Shown here piece after piece: positions 46,796 to 56,002 of a stretch of DNA of 64,000 nucleotides (within the stretch, counting starts at the first letter, position 1; each line of letters starts with the position of its first letter). The position numbers were made by a program, and so were the translations under genes. A model generated the notes under the pieces. It had not been told where the DNA came from and ran no database searches. It saw only the letters and a list, made by a program, of their open reading frames with translations. Origin of the DNA: Actinopolyspora erythraea (GTDB lineage: Bacteria; Actinomycetota; Actinomycetes; Mycobacteriales; Pseudonocardiaceae); the NCBI RefSeq assembly GCF_002263515.1, contig NZ_CP022752.1, positions 3,906,001 to 3,970,000 on the forward strand, in the 5' to 3' direction.

Positions 46796-47665
46796 CTACA
46801 AGGCGGGTTTGCTGCCGACGAAGACGCTGTGCGCGGCCAGGTAGTAGAGATCGTCACGCCGTCCGGCGTAGTGCGGGCCGTGCTCGTCGAGCAGCTGGTC
46901 GAGCGCGGCCAGGTCGTCGGCGGAGCACTCCTCCACAGCGGCCTCGCGCAGCCACTCCAGCCTGCGCAGCACGATGTCGCGCACCGGACCGGTGACGGGG
47001 GCGGGCCAGTCCACCAGGTAGCTCCACGACTCGACGTCGTGCAGTCCTGCCTGCCGCAGCGCCGTCGACCAGCCGACCGGCAGCCGCACGGTACCCGGCA
47101 TCTCGGCGCGCATCCGACGGAACCAGGAGTGCCGAGCGGCCAGCAGGCGCTCCTCCAGACCGGGCTCGCCGACGCCGACGTCCCAGGGCAGCACATGTGC
47201 CCAGAGCCCGGACTCCACGACGACCAGCCTGCCACCGGGCCGCACCAGCTCCACCAGACGACGCAGTCCGGCCAACTGGTCGGGCAGGTGGTGCACGACC
47301 AGCGAGCAGAACACCAGGTCCGCCTGTCCCACCCGCGCACCGAGCTCCTCGTCAGCCGCGTCGGCCCGCACGCTGTGCACCTCCACGCCGGGGGAGGCGT
47401 GGGCCGCGGTGTGCCGCTCGGCCGCGGCGAGCAGCTCCGGCGCCGAGTCGACGAGGGTCACCGTGCCACCCGGCAGTGCCTCGGCGAACGCCGCCGACGC
47501 CCCGCCCGCACCGGAGCCGACGTCGATCACGGAGCGGCAGGAGTCCCGCCCCGCGACCAGCGTCTCCGCCACGCGTCGCGTCTGGGTAGCGGTGAGCGAG
47601 TCCTCGTCCCGCAGTTGGCGCAGTCTGGTGTCCCAGTCGATGTTGTCGTGCGAGTGATGGTGCAT
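46796..47665 (-). CDS. SAM-dependent methyltransferase
   Basis: A 289-aa class I methyltransferase. Motif I is VIDVGSGAGGASAAF (residues ~48-62), the acidic residue follows in TLVDSAPELL, and the post-I segment is QADLVFCSLVVHHLPDQ, with LRRLVELVRPGGRLVVVE after it. The last ~100 residues look like a substrate-binding helical lobe. The ATG at 47665 begins MHHHSHDN; an upstream in-frame ATG near 47690 is possible. The substrate is unknown. It lies between the ABC1 kinase and whiB7, where mycobacteria have none, so it is an insertion relative to them. Confidence 0.82.
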   Translation of the reverse strand: MHHHSHDNIDWDTRLRQLRDEDSLTATQTRRVAETLVAGRDSCRSVIDVGSGAGGASAAFAEALPGGTVTLVDSAPELLAAAERHTAAHASPGVEVHSVRADAADEELGARVGQADLVFCSLVVHHLPDQLAGLRRLVELVRPGGRLVVVESGLWAHVLPWDVGVGEPGLEERLLAARHSWFRRMRAEMPGTVRLPVGWSTALRQAGLHDVESWSYLVDWPAPVTGPVRDIVLRRLEWLREAAVEECSADDLAALDQLLDEHGPHYAGRRDDLYYLAAHSVFVGSKPAL

Positions 47666-47843
47666 GATCACGAGCCTACTCACGGTCTCCATCGGGGTTT
47701 CCGACGCGCACCGACCGGCCTGGCCATCGCGGCATGACGACACCGCCGGGGACCGTTCTCCGTCGGCGGGGGTGGCCGGCTCGTACACCGCTGATGCGTA
47801 CTCGCCGGACCACGACAGTTCCTCGCCGGAGCGGTCCCCGCGA

Positions 47844-47999
47844 TCAGAGGAGTCGTTCGTAGAGTTCGGCCCGCCGGGAGGCGAAGCACGCCAACCGCCG
47901 CCAGAACCGCACCGCGGCCATCCGGCGCGGCAGCCTGGAGCGTTCGGCCTCCTCCCGAAGCCGCGAACAACGTAATCGGCTCATTTCCTCGGGAAACAT
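47844..47999 (-). CDS. Small basic protein, unknown
   Basis: A possible 51-aa protein rich in Arg and Leu (RLREEAERSRLPRRMAAVRF and on), a composition common among tiny actinobacterial proteins. Start signals are weak (ATG 47999), and the frame is open upstream to 48065. The rest of the ~400-base spacer around it shows nothing else. Confidence 0.35.
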   Translation of the reverse strand: MFPEEMSRLRCSRLREEAERSRLPRRMAAVRFWRRLACFASRRAELYERLL

Positions 48000-48061
48000 T
48001 CCGCTGATCTCACTTCCTCGAAAAAGTAGGTCACGTCCCGTGACAGTTCTCTCGCACGCGA

Positions 48062-48430
48062 TCACGCCGCCCGCCGCGCGGCGGAGCCCGCCGTCCGAGC
48101 CCCGTCCGCGGGCTGGTGCTTGCGCGGCCGCCCCCTCGGCCGCTTACGAGTGATCACGGTGCCGTGCTCGACGATCTCGCCACCCCAGACCCCCCAGGGT
48201 TCCGCCCGTGCGAGCGCTCCCGCCAGGCACTCGGACCTGATCGGGCACTCGGCACACAGCTGCTTGGCCCGTTCGAGATCGGACGGGCTCTCGGCGAACC
48301 ACAGGTCCGGATCACGACGGCACGGTACTCGCTCGGCCGTGCTGGGCGTGGTGTGCAGCAGAGCGGAAACGGCTCCGCCGAGATTGCCGGTCTCGCCCCC
48401 GGTGGTCGAGGGGGCACTGCCGGTCGCCAT
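48062..48430 (-). CDS. whiB7: WhiB7-type redox-responsive transcriptional regulator
   Basis: A 122-aa Fe-S regulator. Four cysteines bind the cluster: one in VPCRRDPDLWF, then CAECPIRSEC. The G(V/I)WGG turn is PWGVWGGE. The C-terminus carries the AT-hook RGRPRKH that distinguishes WhiB7 from other Wbl proteins. It partners the primary sigma factor to activate intrinsic antibiotic-resistance genes. The ATG at 48430 follows GGGAGG. A long leader with a terminator, an upstream ORF and a WhiB7-like promoter precedes it, pointing to attenuation plus autoactivation. It is adjacent to uvrD2, as in mycobacteria. Confidence 0.94.
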   Translation of the reverse strand: MATGSAPSTTGGETGNLGGAVSALLHTTPSTAERVPCRRDPDLWFAESPSDLERAKQLCAECPIRSECLAGALARAEPWGVWGGEIVEHGTVITRKRPRGRPRKHQPADGARTAGSAARRAA

Positions 48431-48523
48431 GCGTTTTCCTCCCGATGAGATGAATTCTTCGACTCTGCTCGGCGCTATAAATTGATCCAATATGGACGGA
48501 AGAGTTGAGAACGGGGACACAGT

Positions 48524-48558
48524 AAAAAGGCCGCGGACCCGATACCGGGTCCGCGGCC
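48524..48558 (-). terminator. Leader terminator (attenuator) of whiB7
   Basis: On the minus strand a perfect 12-bp stem (GGCCGCGGACCC arms) with a 6-base loop is followed by five T. It lies after the upstream ORF and ~95 bases before the whiB7 start codon. A terminator in this position on the sense strand only makes sense as a conditional attenuator. Confidence 0.85.
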
Positions 48559-48588
48559 GAAAGAGCGGTTGTCACTCAACTGAGCGAC

Positions 48589-48777
48589 TCAGGTACTTCG
48601 CTCCGGCACGACCCGACCCGAATAGGTCTTTTTCGGCTCGACATCACGATGCGGGCACTGACGCACGGATCCGGCGCTCGCGGTTCGCTCCGCGAACATC
48701 GACATACCGATGTTGTTGAGTGCGGTCGCGTACTGGTCCACCGCCGACAACCAGTTGATCATGCGCATCGCACTCAC
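48589..48777 (-). CDS. Upstream ORF in the whiB7 leader
   Basis: A 62-codon ORF between the mapped-by-eye promoter and the attenuator. GTG 48777 has GAGAAGG upstream, and ATG codons follow at positions 4 and 6 (MRMINWLSAVDQYATAL). It ends ~30 bases before the terminator stem. Ribosome stalling on such an ORF is known to relieve termination at whiB7 in mycobacteria and streptomycetes. Whether this peptide also has a function is unknown. Confidence 0.65.
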   Translation of the reverse strand: MSAMRMINWLSAVDQYATALNNIGMSMFAERTASAGSVRQCPHRDVEPKKTYSGRVVPERST

Positions 48778-48831
48778 CGCCTTCTCGTGAACCGGGCCGG
48801 ATGAGCACGTCCTCCCGGCCTGCCACTGCGC

Positions 48832-48870
48832 AGATTATTCGGGGGATCACACACGGCGCAAGTGATTTTT
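48832..48870 (-). promoter_or_regulatory. whiB7 promoter with WhiB7-type AT-rich element
   Basis: On the minus strand AAAAATCAC is directly followed by the -35 hexamer TTGCGC, an 18-base spacer and the -10 hexamer TAATCT. An AT-rich block abutting the -35 is the known recognition feature of WhiB7-dependent promoters. The transcript should start near 48825, giving a leader of about 395 bases. Confidence 0.75.
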
Positions 48871-49078
48871 CGCAGCGTCGTGCCCAGGGAAGCAACCCCT
48901 TCTCGATACGGTGCTCCCTGATCACCGCACCACGGCCGGTGATCGGCCTCCGGGCCCGCACGCCCCGGGGGACTGTGAGGCGTAGCTCACCGTCGCGGAC
49001 CCGACGAAGCGGCGAGGCACCGACTCACGTGCCTCACCGCCCGGGGCGTGGAGTCCACAGTGGGGTTCTCACCGCCTA

Positions 49079-51193
49079 CTAACCGCCCGCGTTCGTCTCG
49101 TTGACCAGTTCGAGCACATCGGGCCCGAAGCGCTCCAGTTTGGTCTCCCCCACTCCCGAGATCCTGCTCAACGATTCGGAGTCGTCCGGGCGCTGCTCGG
49201 CTATGGCCAGCAGCGTGACATCGCTGAACACCACGTAAGCGGGCACCCGCAGCTGCCGGGCCCGTTCGGTACGCCAACCGCGCAGCTTCGACAGCAGTTC
49301 CTGGTCCGCGTCCGAGGGACAGTCGGAACAGCGCCCCAGCTTCACGTCGGCACCGGCGTTGAGCGGAGCGGAGCAGATCCGGCAATGTGCCTGCAGCACA
49401 CGCCGCGAACCACCCGACCTCTCCCGCCGTTTCGACTTCGCCGCCGCAGCCGGGGCCTCGGAGGGATCCAGTTCGCGCAGGAACCGGCTGCGGCGGCGTT
49501 TGCGACCACCGCCCTGCCCCCTGGAAGCCGCCCAGGAGAGTCGGACCCGCTGCCGAGCACGTGTCACCCCCACGTAGAGCAACCGGCGCTCCTCCTCGAC
49601 GGCCTCGGCACCGTCGGCGTGCTGGATCGGCAGGGTCCCCTCCACGAGCCCGACCAGGAAGACGGTGTCCCACTCCAGCCCCTTCGCGGCGTGCAGCGAG
49701 GCCAGGGTCACCCCCTCCACCGTCGGCGGGTGCTGCGCCGAGGCGCGGGTGTCGAGTTCGGCGACGTAACGCGTCAGATCGGCCTGCTCCACCTGCCCGG
49801 CCAGCTCGTCGGCCAGTTCGGCCAACGCGTTCAACGACTGCCACCGCTCCAGCGCCGCACCACCCGAAGGGGCGCGCTCGGTCAGTCCCACCTCGGAGAG
49901 CACTTCGCGCACCAGACCGGGCAGCTCCCCCTGCCCGGCACGGCCCCGGTTGGCGGCCGTGCGCAGGGCGGTCATCGCCTGCCGCACCTCGGTGCGGGAG
50001 AAGAACCGCTCCCCGCCCCGGACCTGGTAGGGGATCCCGGCCTCGGACAGGGTCTGCTCGTAGAGCTCCGACTGCGCGTTCACGCGGTAGAGCACGACCA
50101 TCTCGGAGAACGGGACTCCGTTCCCGGCCAGCCGCGCGATCCGCCGCGCCACCCCGCGCGCCTCCTCGGCCTCGTCGTCGTGGGCGGCGAACTCCGGTTC
50201 CGGCCCGTCGGGAAGCTGCCCCACCAGGGTGAGGCCGGTGTCCGCCGCGTCACCGCCGGAATCCCCGTCACCCGGCTTCCGCTCCGCGGCGCCGATGACC
50301 CGGTTCGCCAGGGTGACCACCTGCGGAGTGGAGCGGTAGTCCCGTTCCAGCTTGATCAACTCGGCGTGGGGGTAGCGGCGGGGGAAGTCGGTGAGCCAGC
50401 CCGGGGAGGCGCCCGCGAACGAATAGATCGTCTGGTTGGCATCCCCCACCACGGTGAGATCGTCGCGCTGTCCGAGCCAGGCGTCGAGCACGCGCTGCTG
50501 CAGCGGCGTGACGTCCTGGTACTCGTCGACCACGAAGCTGCGGTACTGGGCGCGGAACTGCTCGGCCACCTCGGTGTTCTCCTCCAGGATGGCGGCGATG
50601 TGCAGCAGCAGGTCGTCGAAGTCCAGCACCCGGGCCGAGTTCTTGATCTTCTCGTAGGACTCGAACACCGCCGCGAACCGCTCCGGCGGGACCGGGCACT
50701 CCCGCCCCTGGGCCGCGATGGCGGCCGGATAGCGCTCAGGGGTGAGCAGGGCGGCCTTGGCCCACTCGATCTCGGTGGCCAGGTCGCGCACCGAGTCCTG
50801 GTCGGTGGCCATCCGGAGCTTGCCTGCCGCCTGCGTGACCAGCCGGAACTTCTGCTCGGTCAACGGCCACAGCTCGTCACCGACCACGCGGGGCCAGAAG
50901 TACCGCAACTGGCGGAAGGCGGCCGCGTGGAAGGTCTGCGCCTGGACTCCGTCGGCCCCCAGCCCACGCAGTCGGGTGCGCATCTCGCCCGCGGCGCGCG
51001 CGGTGAAGGTCACGGCCAGCACCTGCTGCGACACCACCAGCCCGCGCCGCACCAGCCAGGCGATGCGGTGGGTGATGGTGCGGGTCTTGCCGGTTCCCGC
51101 GCCCGCCAGCACGCAGACCGGACCGCGCGGTGCCGTCACCGCGGCACGCTGTTGCGGGTCGAGACCTTCCAGCAGGCGCGGTTGATCGGTCAT
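49079..51193 (-). CDS. uvrD2: ATP-dependent DNA helicase UvrD2
   Basis: A 704-aa SF1A helicase. Walker A is AGAGTGKT near residue 33, Walker B is VVDEYQD (~230), motif III is GDANQTIYSFAGA and motif V-VI is ASLHAAKGLEWDTVF and LLYVGVTRARQRV. After the helicase core come a four-Cys cluster (CRICSAPL ... CSDC) and an HRDC domain (LRGWRTERARQLRVPAYVVF to the end). This is the domain set of mycobacterial UvrD2 (Rv3198c). The ATG at 51193 is chosen because upstream codons are not coding-like. Confidence 0.95.
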   Translation of the reverse strand: MTDQPRLLEGLDPQQRAAVTAPRGPVCVLAGAGTGKTRTITHRIAWLVRRGLVVSQQVLAVTFTARAAGEMRTRLRGLGADGVQAQTFHAAAFRQLRYFWPRVVGDELWPLTEQKFRLVTQAAGKLRMATDQDSVRDLATEIEWAKAALLTPERYPAAIAAQGRECPVPPERFAAVFESYEKIKNSARVLDFDDLLLHIAAILEENTEVAEQFRAQYRSFVVDEYQDVTPLQQRVLDAWLGQRDDLTVVGDANQTIYSFAGASPGWLTDFPRRYPHAELIKLERDYRSTPQVVTLANRVIGAAERKPGDGDSGGDAADTGLTLVGQLPDGPEPEFAAHDDEAEEARGVARRIARLAGNGVPFSEMVVLYRVNAQSELYEQTLSEAGIPYQVRGGERFFSRTEVRQAMTALRTAANRGRAGQGELPGLVREVLSEVGLTERAPSGGAALERWQSLNALAELADELAGQVEQADLTRYVAELDTRASAQHPPTVEGVTLASLHAAKGLEWDTVFLVGLVEGTLPIQHADGAEAVEEERRLLYVGVTRARQRVRLSWAASRGQGGGRKRRRSRFLRELDPSEAPAAAAKSKRRERSGGSRRVLQAHCRICSAPLNAGADVKLGRCSDCPSDADQELLSKLRGWRTERARQLRVPAYVVFSDVTLLAIAEQRPDDSESLSRISGVGETKLERFGPDVLELVNETNAGG

Positions 51194-51497
51194 GACCGAA
51201 TCCTCGCAGAGGCGCACCGAGTGACCACCGACGCGTCCGCCGCGAACGAGGTCCGAGCCCTGCCGCTGACGGGGCCGGCGGGTGCACCGCCGAGCTCCCC
51301 GTGGGAGTCGGCTGGGACCCACTGCAGGGGCCCAGCGGGTCGGGGGTCACCGCCCCGGCGCGGGTAGTGAGCTCCGGGGCCGCGTCGGGCGCATCGCGCG
51401 GCAGGACCACTCGCCACGCGGGTCGTTCCACTCAGCAGCCGATCCGATGTGCCGACTCAGCCCCGGCTGGCCGAGCACCGCGGAAGGCGACGCAGAT
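51194..51497. other. Spacer between uvrD2 and nudC
   Basis: About 300 bases with nothing recognisable. The small glutaredoxin-like gene found at this spot in mycobacteria is not present. Confidence 0.5.
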
Positions 51498-52442
51498 TCA
51501 TTTCTCATCATCGGCCCAGCCGCGCAGCATCCGGTGCGCGATGGATACCCCGGGAGGCAGCCACAGGCCGTCGACCGGCTCGGCGCTGTCCAGCGCCGCG
51601 CGCACCCGCCGCCGGGAGACCCAGTGGGCCTCGGCTATCTCGCCGGGCGCGGGGCGCAGTGGCTGACCACGGTCGGCGACGGCGGCGAAGCCCATCATCA
51701 GCGACCTGGGGAAGGGCCACGGCTGGCTCCCCAGGTACCTGATGTCGGAGACCGACACCCCGACCTCCTCGTGGACCTCGCGGCGGACGCACCCCTCCAG
51801 GGACTCGCCCATCTCCACGAAACCGGCCAGCACCGAGAACCGCCCGGCCGGCCAGACCACCTGCCGCGCGAGCAGCACGTGATCGTCACCGTCGTGCACC
51901 AGGCAGATCATGGAGGGGTCGGTGCGCGGGTACTCCTCGTGGCCGCACCCGGTGCAGCGCCTCGCCCAACCACTGCGGATGCGTTCGGTTCCCGCACCGC
52001 ACAGCGCGCAGTAGCGGGCCCGGTCGTGCCAGGCGAGCAGCCCCACCGCCGTGGTGAACAGCCCGGCCGCCACGTCGCCGAGCCACTCGCCCACCCCGCG
52101 CAGTCCCAGCCAGTCGGTCCCGGAACCACGCGAGCGGACCCGCACGCCCCAGTAGGCCACTCCGTCGTACGAACCCAGCAGCACCGCGTGCCCGCTGTCC
52201 GCCCCGAAGTCCTCGGGGCGGTGCCAGACGAGCCGCCCCGAGGGCTCCATCGGAACACGGCCGTGCTCGTCGACGGGCAGGACCAGTCCGTCACGCCACA
52301 GCGCCGCGGCGTGCTCCGGGTCCTCCCGCTGCTCGTCGGGCAGCTGCACGGGCGAGCGGGACAGCAGCGGTGTGCGGTCGAGCTGGAACCCCTCGGACAC
52401 GGCCCGCTCCGGCGCCGCCCCGAAATCAGAGCAGGTCGTCAC
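51498..52442 (-). CDS. nudC: NADH pyrophosphatase / RNA decapping hydrolase NudC
   Basis: A 314-aa Nudix hydrolase that cleaves NAD(H) and can remove NAD caps from RNA. A four-Cys zinc ribbon (CALCGAG ... CTGCGHEEYPR) precedes the Nudix box GFVEMGESLEGC followed by VRREVHEEVGV (residues ~205-227). The NudC-specific SQPWPFPRSLMMGF motif follows. The ATG overlaps the stop of the upstream peptidase gene by four bases, so it is cotranscribed with the M16 pair. It corresponds to Rv3199c. Confidence 0.95.
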   Translation of the reverse strand: MTTCSDFGAAPERAVSEGFQLDRTPLLSRSPVQLPDEQREDPEHAAALWRDGLVLPVDEHGRVPMEPSGRLVWHRPEDFGADSGHAVLLGSYDGVAYWGVRVRSRGSGTDWLGLRGVGEWLGDVAAGLFTTAVGLLAWHDRARYCALCGAGTERIRSGWARRCTGCGHEEYPRTDPSMICLVHDGDDHVLLARQVVWPAGRFSVLAGFVEMGESLEGCVRREVHEEVGVSVSDIRYLGSQPWPFPRSLMMGFAAVADRGQPLRPAPGEIAEAHWVSRRRVRAALDSAEPVDGLWLPPGVSIAHRMLRGWADDEK

Positions 52443-53806
52443 GGCAGCCTCACACCACCGAGGCCACGAAGCTGTTCACCGAGCTGTTCGGCGTCCCCCA
52501 CCACGACGCCGGTGAACGCGGTCGGCACGTACCAGCGGGCCGCCTCGACCACCTGTTCCCGGGTGACGGCCCGCAACCGCTCCGGGTGCTCGGACAGCCA
52601 GTCCTGCCCCAACCCGAGCGCGGCGACGTTCATCAGCGTCGAAGCCAGCCCCGACTGCGAGGAGGTGGAGGTCAACAGCCCGCCGATGGCGTACTGCCGC
52701 GCGGACTCCACCTCGGCCACGCTCGGGGGAACCAGCGCGAACCTGCCGAGCTCGTAGCGGATCTCCAGCAGCGCCGCCGCGGTCACCTCGCTGGCGGTGT
52801 CCGCGTCCACCAGGACCGTGCCGTTGCCGGGGGTGAACTCGAAATTGGAGTGCGCCCCGTAGGTGTAGCCCTTGTCCTCGCGGATGTTCTCCACCAGGCG
52901 GGAGGAGAAGTAACCGCCGAACACCAGGTTGGCGATCTGCAGTGCCGGATAGCGCTCATCGGTGCGGGGGACCGCCTGCGCGGAGAACCGCAGCTGCGAC
53001 TGCACCGCCCCTTCGCGGTGTACCAGGCGGACGTCGCCCCCCTTCACCTCGGGCAGCGCCGGAAGCTCACGGGCGGCCTCGGCCGAGTGCCACTCCGAGG
53101 TCATCCGCCGCACCGTCCGCACGGTCTGCTCGGGGTCGATGTCACCCACCAGCACCAGTGTGGAACCGCGCGGCAGCACGGCCTCCCGGTGCAGCTGCCT
53201 CACCTGTTCGGCTGTCACTTCGGCCACGTCGGTGGCCTGCGGAACCTCCCTGGCGAAGGGGTGGTCACCGTAGCGGTGGTGCTGCAGCTCCTCCCGGGCG
53301 ATGGTGCGCGGTTGGGACCGCGCGACGGTGATCCGCTCGACCAGCCGGTCCCGCTCCCCCGAGACCTCGTGTTCCGGGTAGGAGGCCTCGGTGAGGGCGT
53401 CGGTGAGCACGTCGAGCAGGGTTTCCATGCCGTCGGCGAGCGCGTCGCCGGTGATGCTCAGCCGCTCCGGGTCGACCGTGGCCTGCAGTGTGCCGCCGAC
53501 GGCGGCGAGGTCGGTGTCCATGCGGACCCGGTCCCGGCGCCGCGTGCCGGTCAGCAGGGTCTCGGCCAGCACCTCCGCTCGCGCGGGGTGGCCGGGATCC
53601 TCCCCGGCGAAGGGAATCCGCAGTCGCAGCTCGACCATCGGCACCGCACCGTGGCGCGCCGCGATGACCCGCAGCCCGTTGTCCAGCACGGTGTCCACGG
53701 TTTCCGGCTGTCGCCCCGCACGCGGCTCCGCCAACGGGGGCAACGGCCGCGGTCCGAGCTCGGTACTGCCGATCCGCTCGGCACTGCGATGGGTCGCGCT
53801 GGTCAT
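52439..53806 (-). CDS. M16-family peptidase, non-catalytic subunit
   Basis: A 455-aa M16 (pitrilysin/MPP-like) protein lacking the HxxEH zinc motif. The matching region reads AGEDPGHPARAEVLAETLL. It keeps the family fold, including the later YGDHPF-type segment and the R/Y substrate region (FGGYFSSRLVENIREDKGYTY). Such inactive subunits pair with a catalytic M16 partner, here encoded immediately upstream with a 4-base overlap. Processing of signal or transit-type peptides is a guess. Confidence 0.9.
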   Translation of the reverse strand: MTSATHRSAERIGSTELGPRPLPPLAEPRAGRQPETVDTVLDNGLRVIAARHGAVPMVELRLRIPFAGEDPGHPARAEVLAETLLTGTRRRDRVRMDTDLAAVGGTLQATVDPERLSITGDALADGMETLLDVLTDALTEASYPEHEVSGERDRLVERITVARSQPRTIAREELQHHRYGDHPFAREVPQATDVAEVTAEQVRQLHREAVLPRGSTLVLVGDIDPEQTVRTVRRMTSEWHSAEAARELPALPEVKGGDVRLVHREGAVQSQLRFSAQAVPRTDERYPALQIANLVFGGYFSSRLVENIREDKGYTYGAHSNFEFTPGNGTVLVDADTASEVTAAALLEIRYELGRFALVPPSVAEVESARQYAIGGLLTSTSSQSGLASTLMNVAALGLGQDWLSEHPERLRAVTREQVVEAARWYVPTAFTGVVVGDAEQLGEQLRGLGGVRLP

Positions 53807-55125
53807 GCCGCACCTCCGTCGGACTCGCTGGTCGGTTCGATTTCCAGGACCGCGCGCGCCTCCGGCCGGAGAGCCTTGGCCGCCGAGGCGACCTCCTCGG
53901 CCGTGACGGCGGCGACCCTGCCGGGCAGCTCCCCGACCAGTTCCGCGCGCCCGTGCAGCAGCTCGGTGCTACCGAGATCGAGCGTGCGTGATACCAGTCG
54001 GTCGTGATCGCGGTGCAGTCCAGCCGCCCACCGCGCGGTCACCCTGGACAGCTCCTCGGCCGAGGGGCCTTCGGTGGCCAGCCGCTCCAGCTCGGAGTCG
54101 ACGGCGTCGATCACGCGGTCGGTGGTCACCTCCGGGCTGTGGATGGCGGTGATCGTGAAGGTGTCCGGATCGCGCGCGTCGAGCGGTGCCCCCATCAGCC
54201 CCGCTCCGGCGTGCACGTCCACGACCAGCGAGTCCCGGTAGACGAGCCGCTGTTGCAGCCGGGAGGCGTCGCCGTCGCTGAGCACGGCGGCCAGCACGAC
54301 GTTGGCGAGGTACTCGTCCAGTTCCCCGACCGGGTCGGGCAGCCGGTAGCCGAGGGCCACCGCTGGAAGCGGCGCGTGCGGGTCCCGGTGGCGGTCCCGC
54401 AGCTCGCCGGAGGGGGCGGGCTCGGCGAAGGAGGGCCGCGGCGGCACCGAGCGGGCGGGGACGTCCCCGAAGTGCTTGTGGACCAGGTCGGTGGCCTGGT
54501 CGACGTCGATGTCGCCGGTGATGGTCAGTACCGCGTTGCCGGGCGCGTAGAACGTGTCGAAGAACGCGGCGCAGTCGTCGACGGTGGCACGTTCGAGATC
54601 GGTGAAGTCACCGTAGCCGTTGTGGGCGTTGGCGAACGTGGAGTAGAGCACCGGGGGCAGCAGGATCCACGGGAAACCGCCGTAGGGACGGTTGAGGACG
54701 TTGAGCCGGATCTCCTCCTTGACCACGTCCACCTGGTTGCGGAGGTTCTCCTCGGTGAGCCTGGGAGCGCGCATCCGGTCGGCTTCCAGGAACAGGGCGC
54801 GCTCCAGCGCGTTGGAGGGCAGCACCTGGAAGTAGTCCGTGTAGTCCTGGTGCGTCGAACCGTTGAAGATGCCGCCGGAGCCCTGTACGTGGCGGAAGTG
54901 CGCGAGTTTTTCGAGACTCTCGCTGCCCTGGAACATCAGGTGCTCGAACAGGTGCGCGAATCCGGTTCGACCTTCCGGTTCGGAGCGGAATCCCACGTCG
55001 TAGTGCACGCTGACGCCGACAACCGGTGGCCCACCCGGCTCGGTGGATCCCGGTTCGGCATCCGGCGCGAGCACCACGCGCAGCCCGTTGGGCAGGGTGA
55101 CGCGATGCGGTTGCGGTTCGACCAT
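53803..55125 (-). CDS. M16-family zinc peptidase, catalytic subunit
   Basis: A 440-aa M16 peptidase with an intact zinc site: inverted motif HLFEHLMFQGS (residues ~59-69), with the distal Glu in the VVKEEIRLN stretch about 75 residues later. The downstream half carries LPDPVGELDEYLANVVLAAVL. Together with the next gene it forms a likely heterodimer (catalytic plus inactive). It leads a tightly coupled group with nudC at the end. It has no signal peptide, so it is presumably cytosolic. Confidence 0.92.
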   Translation of the reverse strand: MVEPQPHRVTLPNGLRVVLAPDAEPGSTEPGGPPVVGVSVHYDVGFRSEPEGRTGFAHLFEHLMFQGSESLEKLAHFRHVQGSGGIFNGSTHQDYTDYFQVLPSNALERALFLEADRMRAPRLTEENLRNQVDVVKEEIRLNVLNRPYGGFPWILLPPVLYSTFANAHNGYGDFTDLERATVDDCAAFFDTFYAPGNAVLTITGDIDVDQATDLVHKHFGDVPARSVPPRPSFAEPAPSGELRDRHRDPHAPLPAVALGYRLPDPVGELDEYLANVVLAAVLSDGDASRLQQRLVYRDSLVVDVHAGAGLMGAPLDARDPDTFTITAIHSPEVTTDRVIDAVDSELERLATEGPSAEELSRVTARWAAGLHRDHDRLVSRTLDLGSTELLHGRAELVGELPGRVAAVTAEEVASAAKALRPEARAVLEIEPTSESDGGAA

Positions 55126-55323
55126 GTCCTCAGCCTACGTGCGCGGGACGCCCTAGCGGTGAGCACCCTGCTGAACACGTGGTGTGCCCGGGGCCGGACG
55201 AATCGTCCACTCGGCCGCGTGAGTGCTGGTCCGGCAATACGCCACCGCTGCGCCGTGGGGAGTCCAGGCCCGGCCGTTGGCCGCCGGGCCGCGGAGGGGT
55301 CCGGGCCGGGGCGCGACACGGTC

Positions 55324-55782
55324 CTAGCCCGGGCGCCTGTCCCCGCCAGAGCGCAGCAGCAGCACGTAGCCCGCACCGGAGACGGCGGCGAGCACCAGCA
55401 GGACCCGGCTTATCCGATCGCCCGGCCCCGCACCGGCACCACCGGATCCGGCCCCGGTGGTGACCGGCCGCGCGACGGCGTCCTCCCCCAGTGGTTCGGG
55501 AACCCGCACCCGGAGCTCCGTTCCCTCGGAATGACCGCAGCCGTCGAAGCGGAGGCGGGCGCGGCTCCCGTCGAGCGAGAGCTCCACCAGGTCCCGCGCG
55601 CCGCGCTCGGCGCAGGGGACCGAGTGGACCACCGTGGCGGTGGTCCGACGGGTCTGAACGGTGGTGCTACCGCCGAACACGTCGGTCAGCGGCCACCACG
55701 CGACCACCACCGCACCGACCCCGACCGATAACAGCACCACCAGGATCGGTAACACCGATGCGGAACCACGCCCTCGCGCCAC
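55324..55782 (-). CDS. Small membrane protein, unknown
   Basis: A 152-aa protein with one hydrophobic segment near the N-terminus (VLPILVVLLSVGVGAVVVAW) and one at the C-terminus (ISRVLLVLAAVSGAGYVLLL), separated by an ~85-residue extracytoplasmic part with two Cys (VPCAERG, DGCGHSEG) that may be bonded. GTG 55782 follows GAGGAT. No family is recognised. It faces the divergent metallopeptidase gene. Confidence 0.65.
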   Translation of the reverse strand: MARGRGSASVLPILVVLLSVGVGAVVVAWWPLTDVFGGSTTVQTRRTTATVVHSVPCAERGARDLVELSLDGSRARLRFDGCGHSEGTELRVRVPEPLGEDAVARPVTTGAGSGGAGAGPGDRISRVLLVLAAVSGAGYVLLLRSGGDRRPG

Positions 55783-56002
55783 GGGGCGATCCTCGCAGAG
55801 GACCGGGGCGTCCGCCCCGCGACCAGGTTCGGGGATCGAGCGCCCGCGGTGACGAGCACCTCCCGGCGGTCCCGTTCCGACAACACGGCACCGCGCGGTG
55901 ACGATCGAGGTTAGGCTTTGTACGACGGACAGCGCACTCGAACGACGCCACCGGATCAGCCCACCGAGGACAGTTGCCGCAGCGGACCGAACACACGCTT
56001 CC

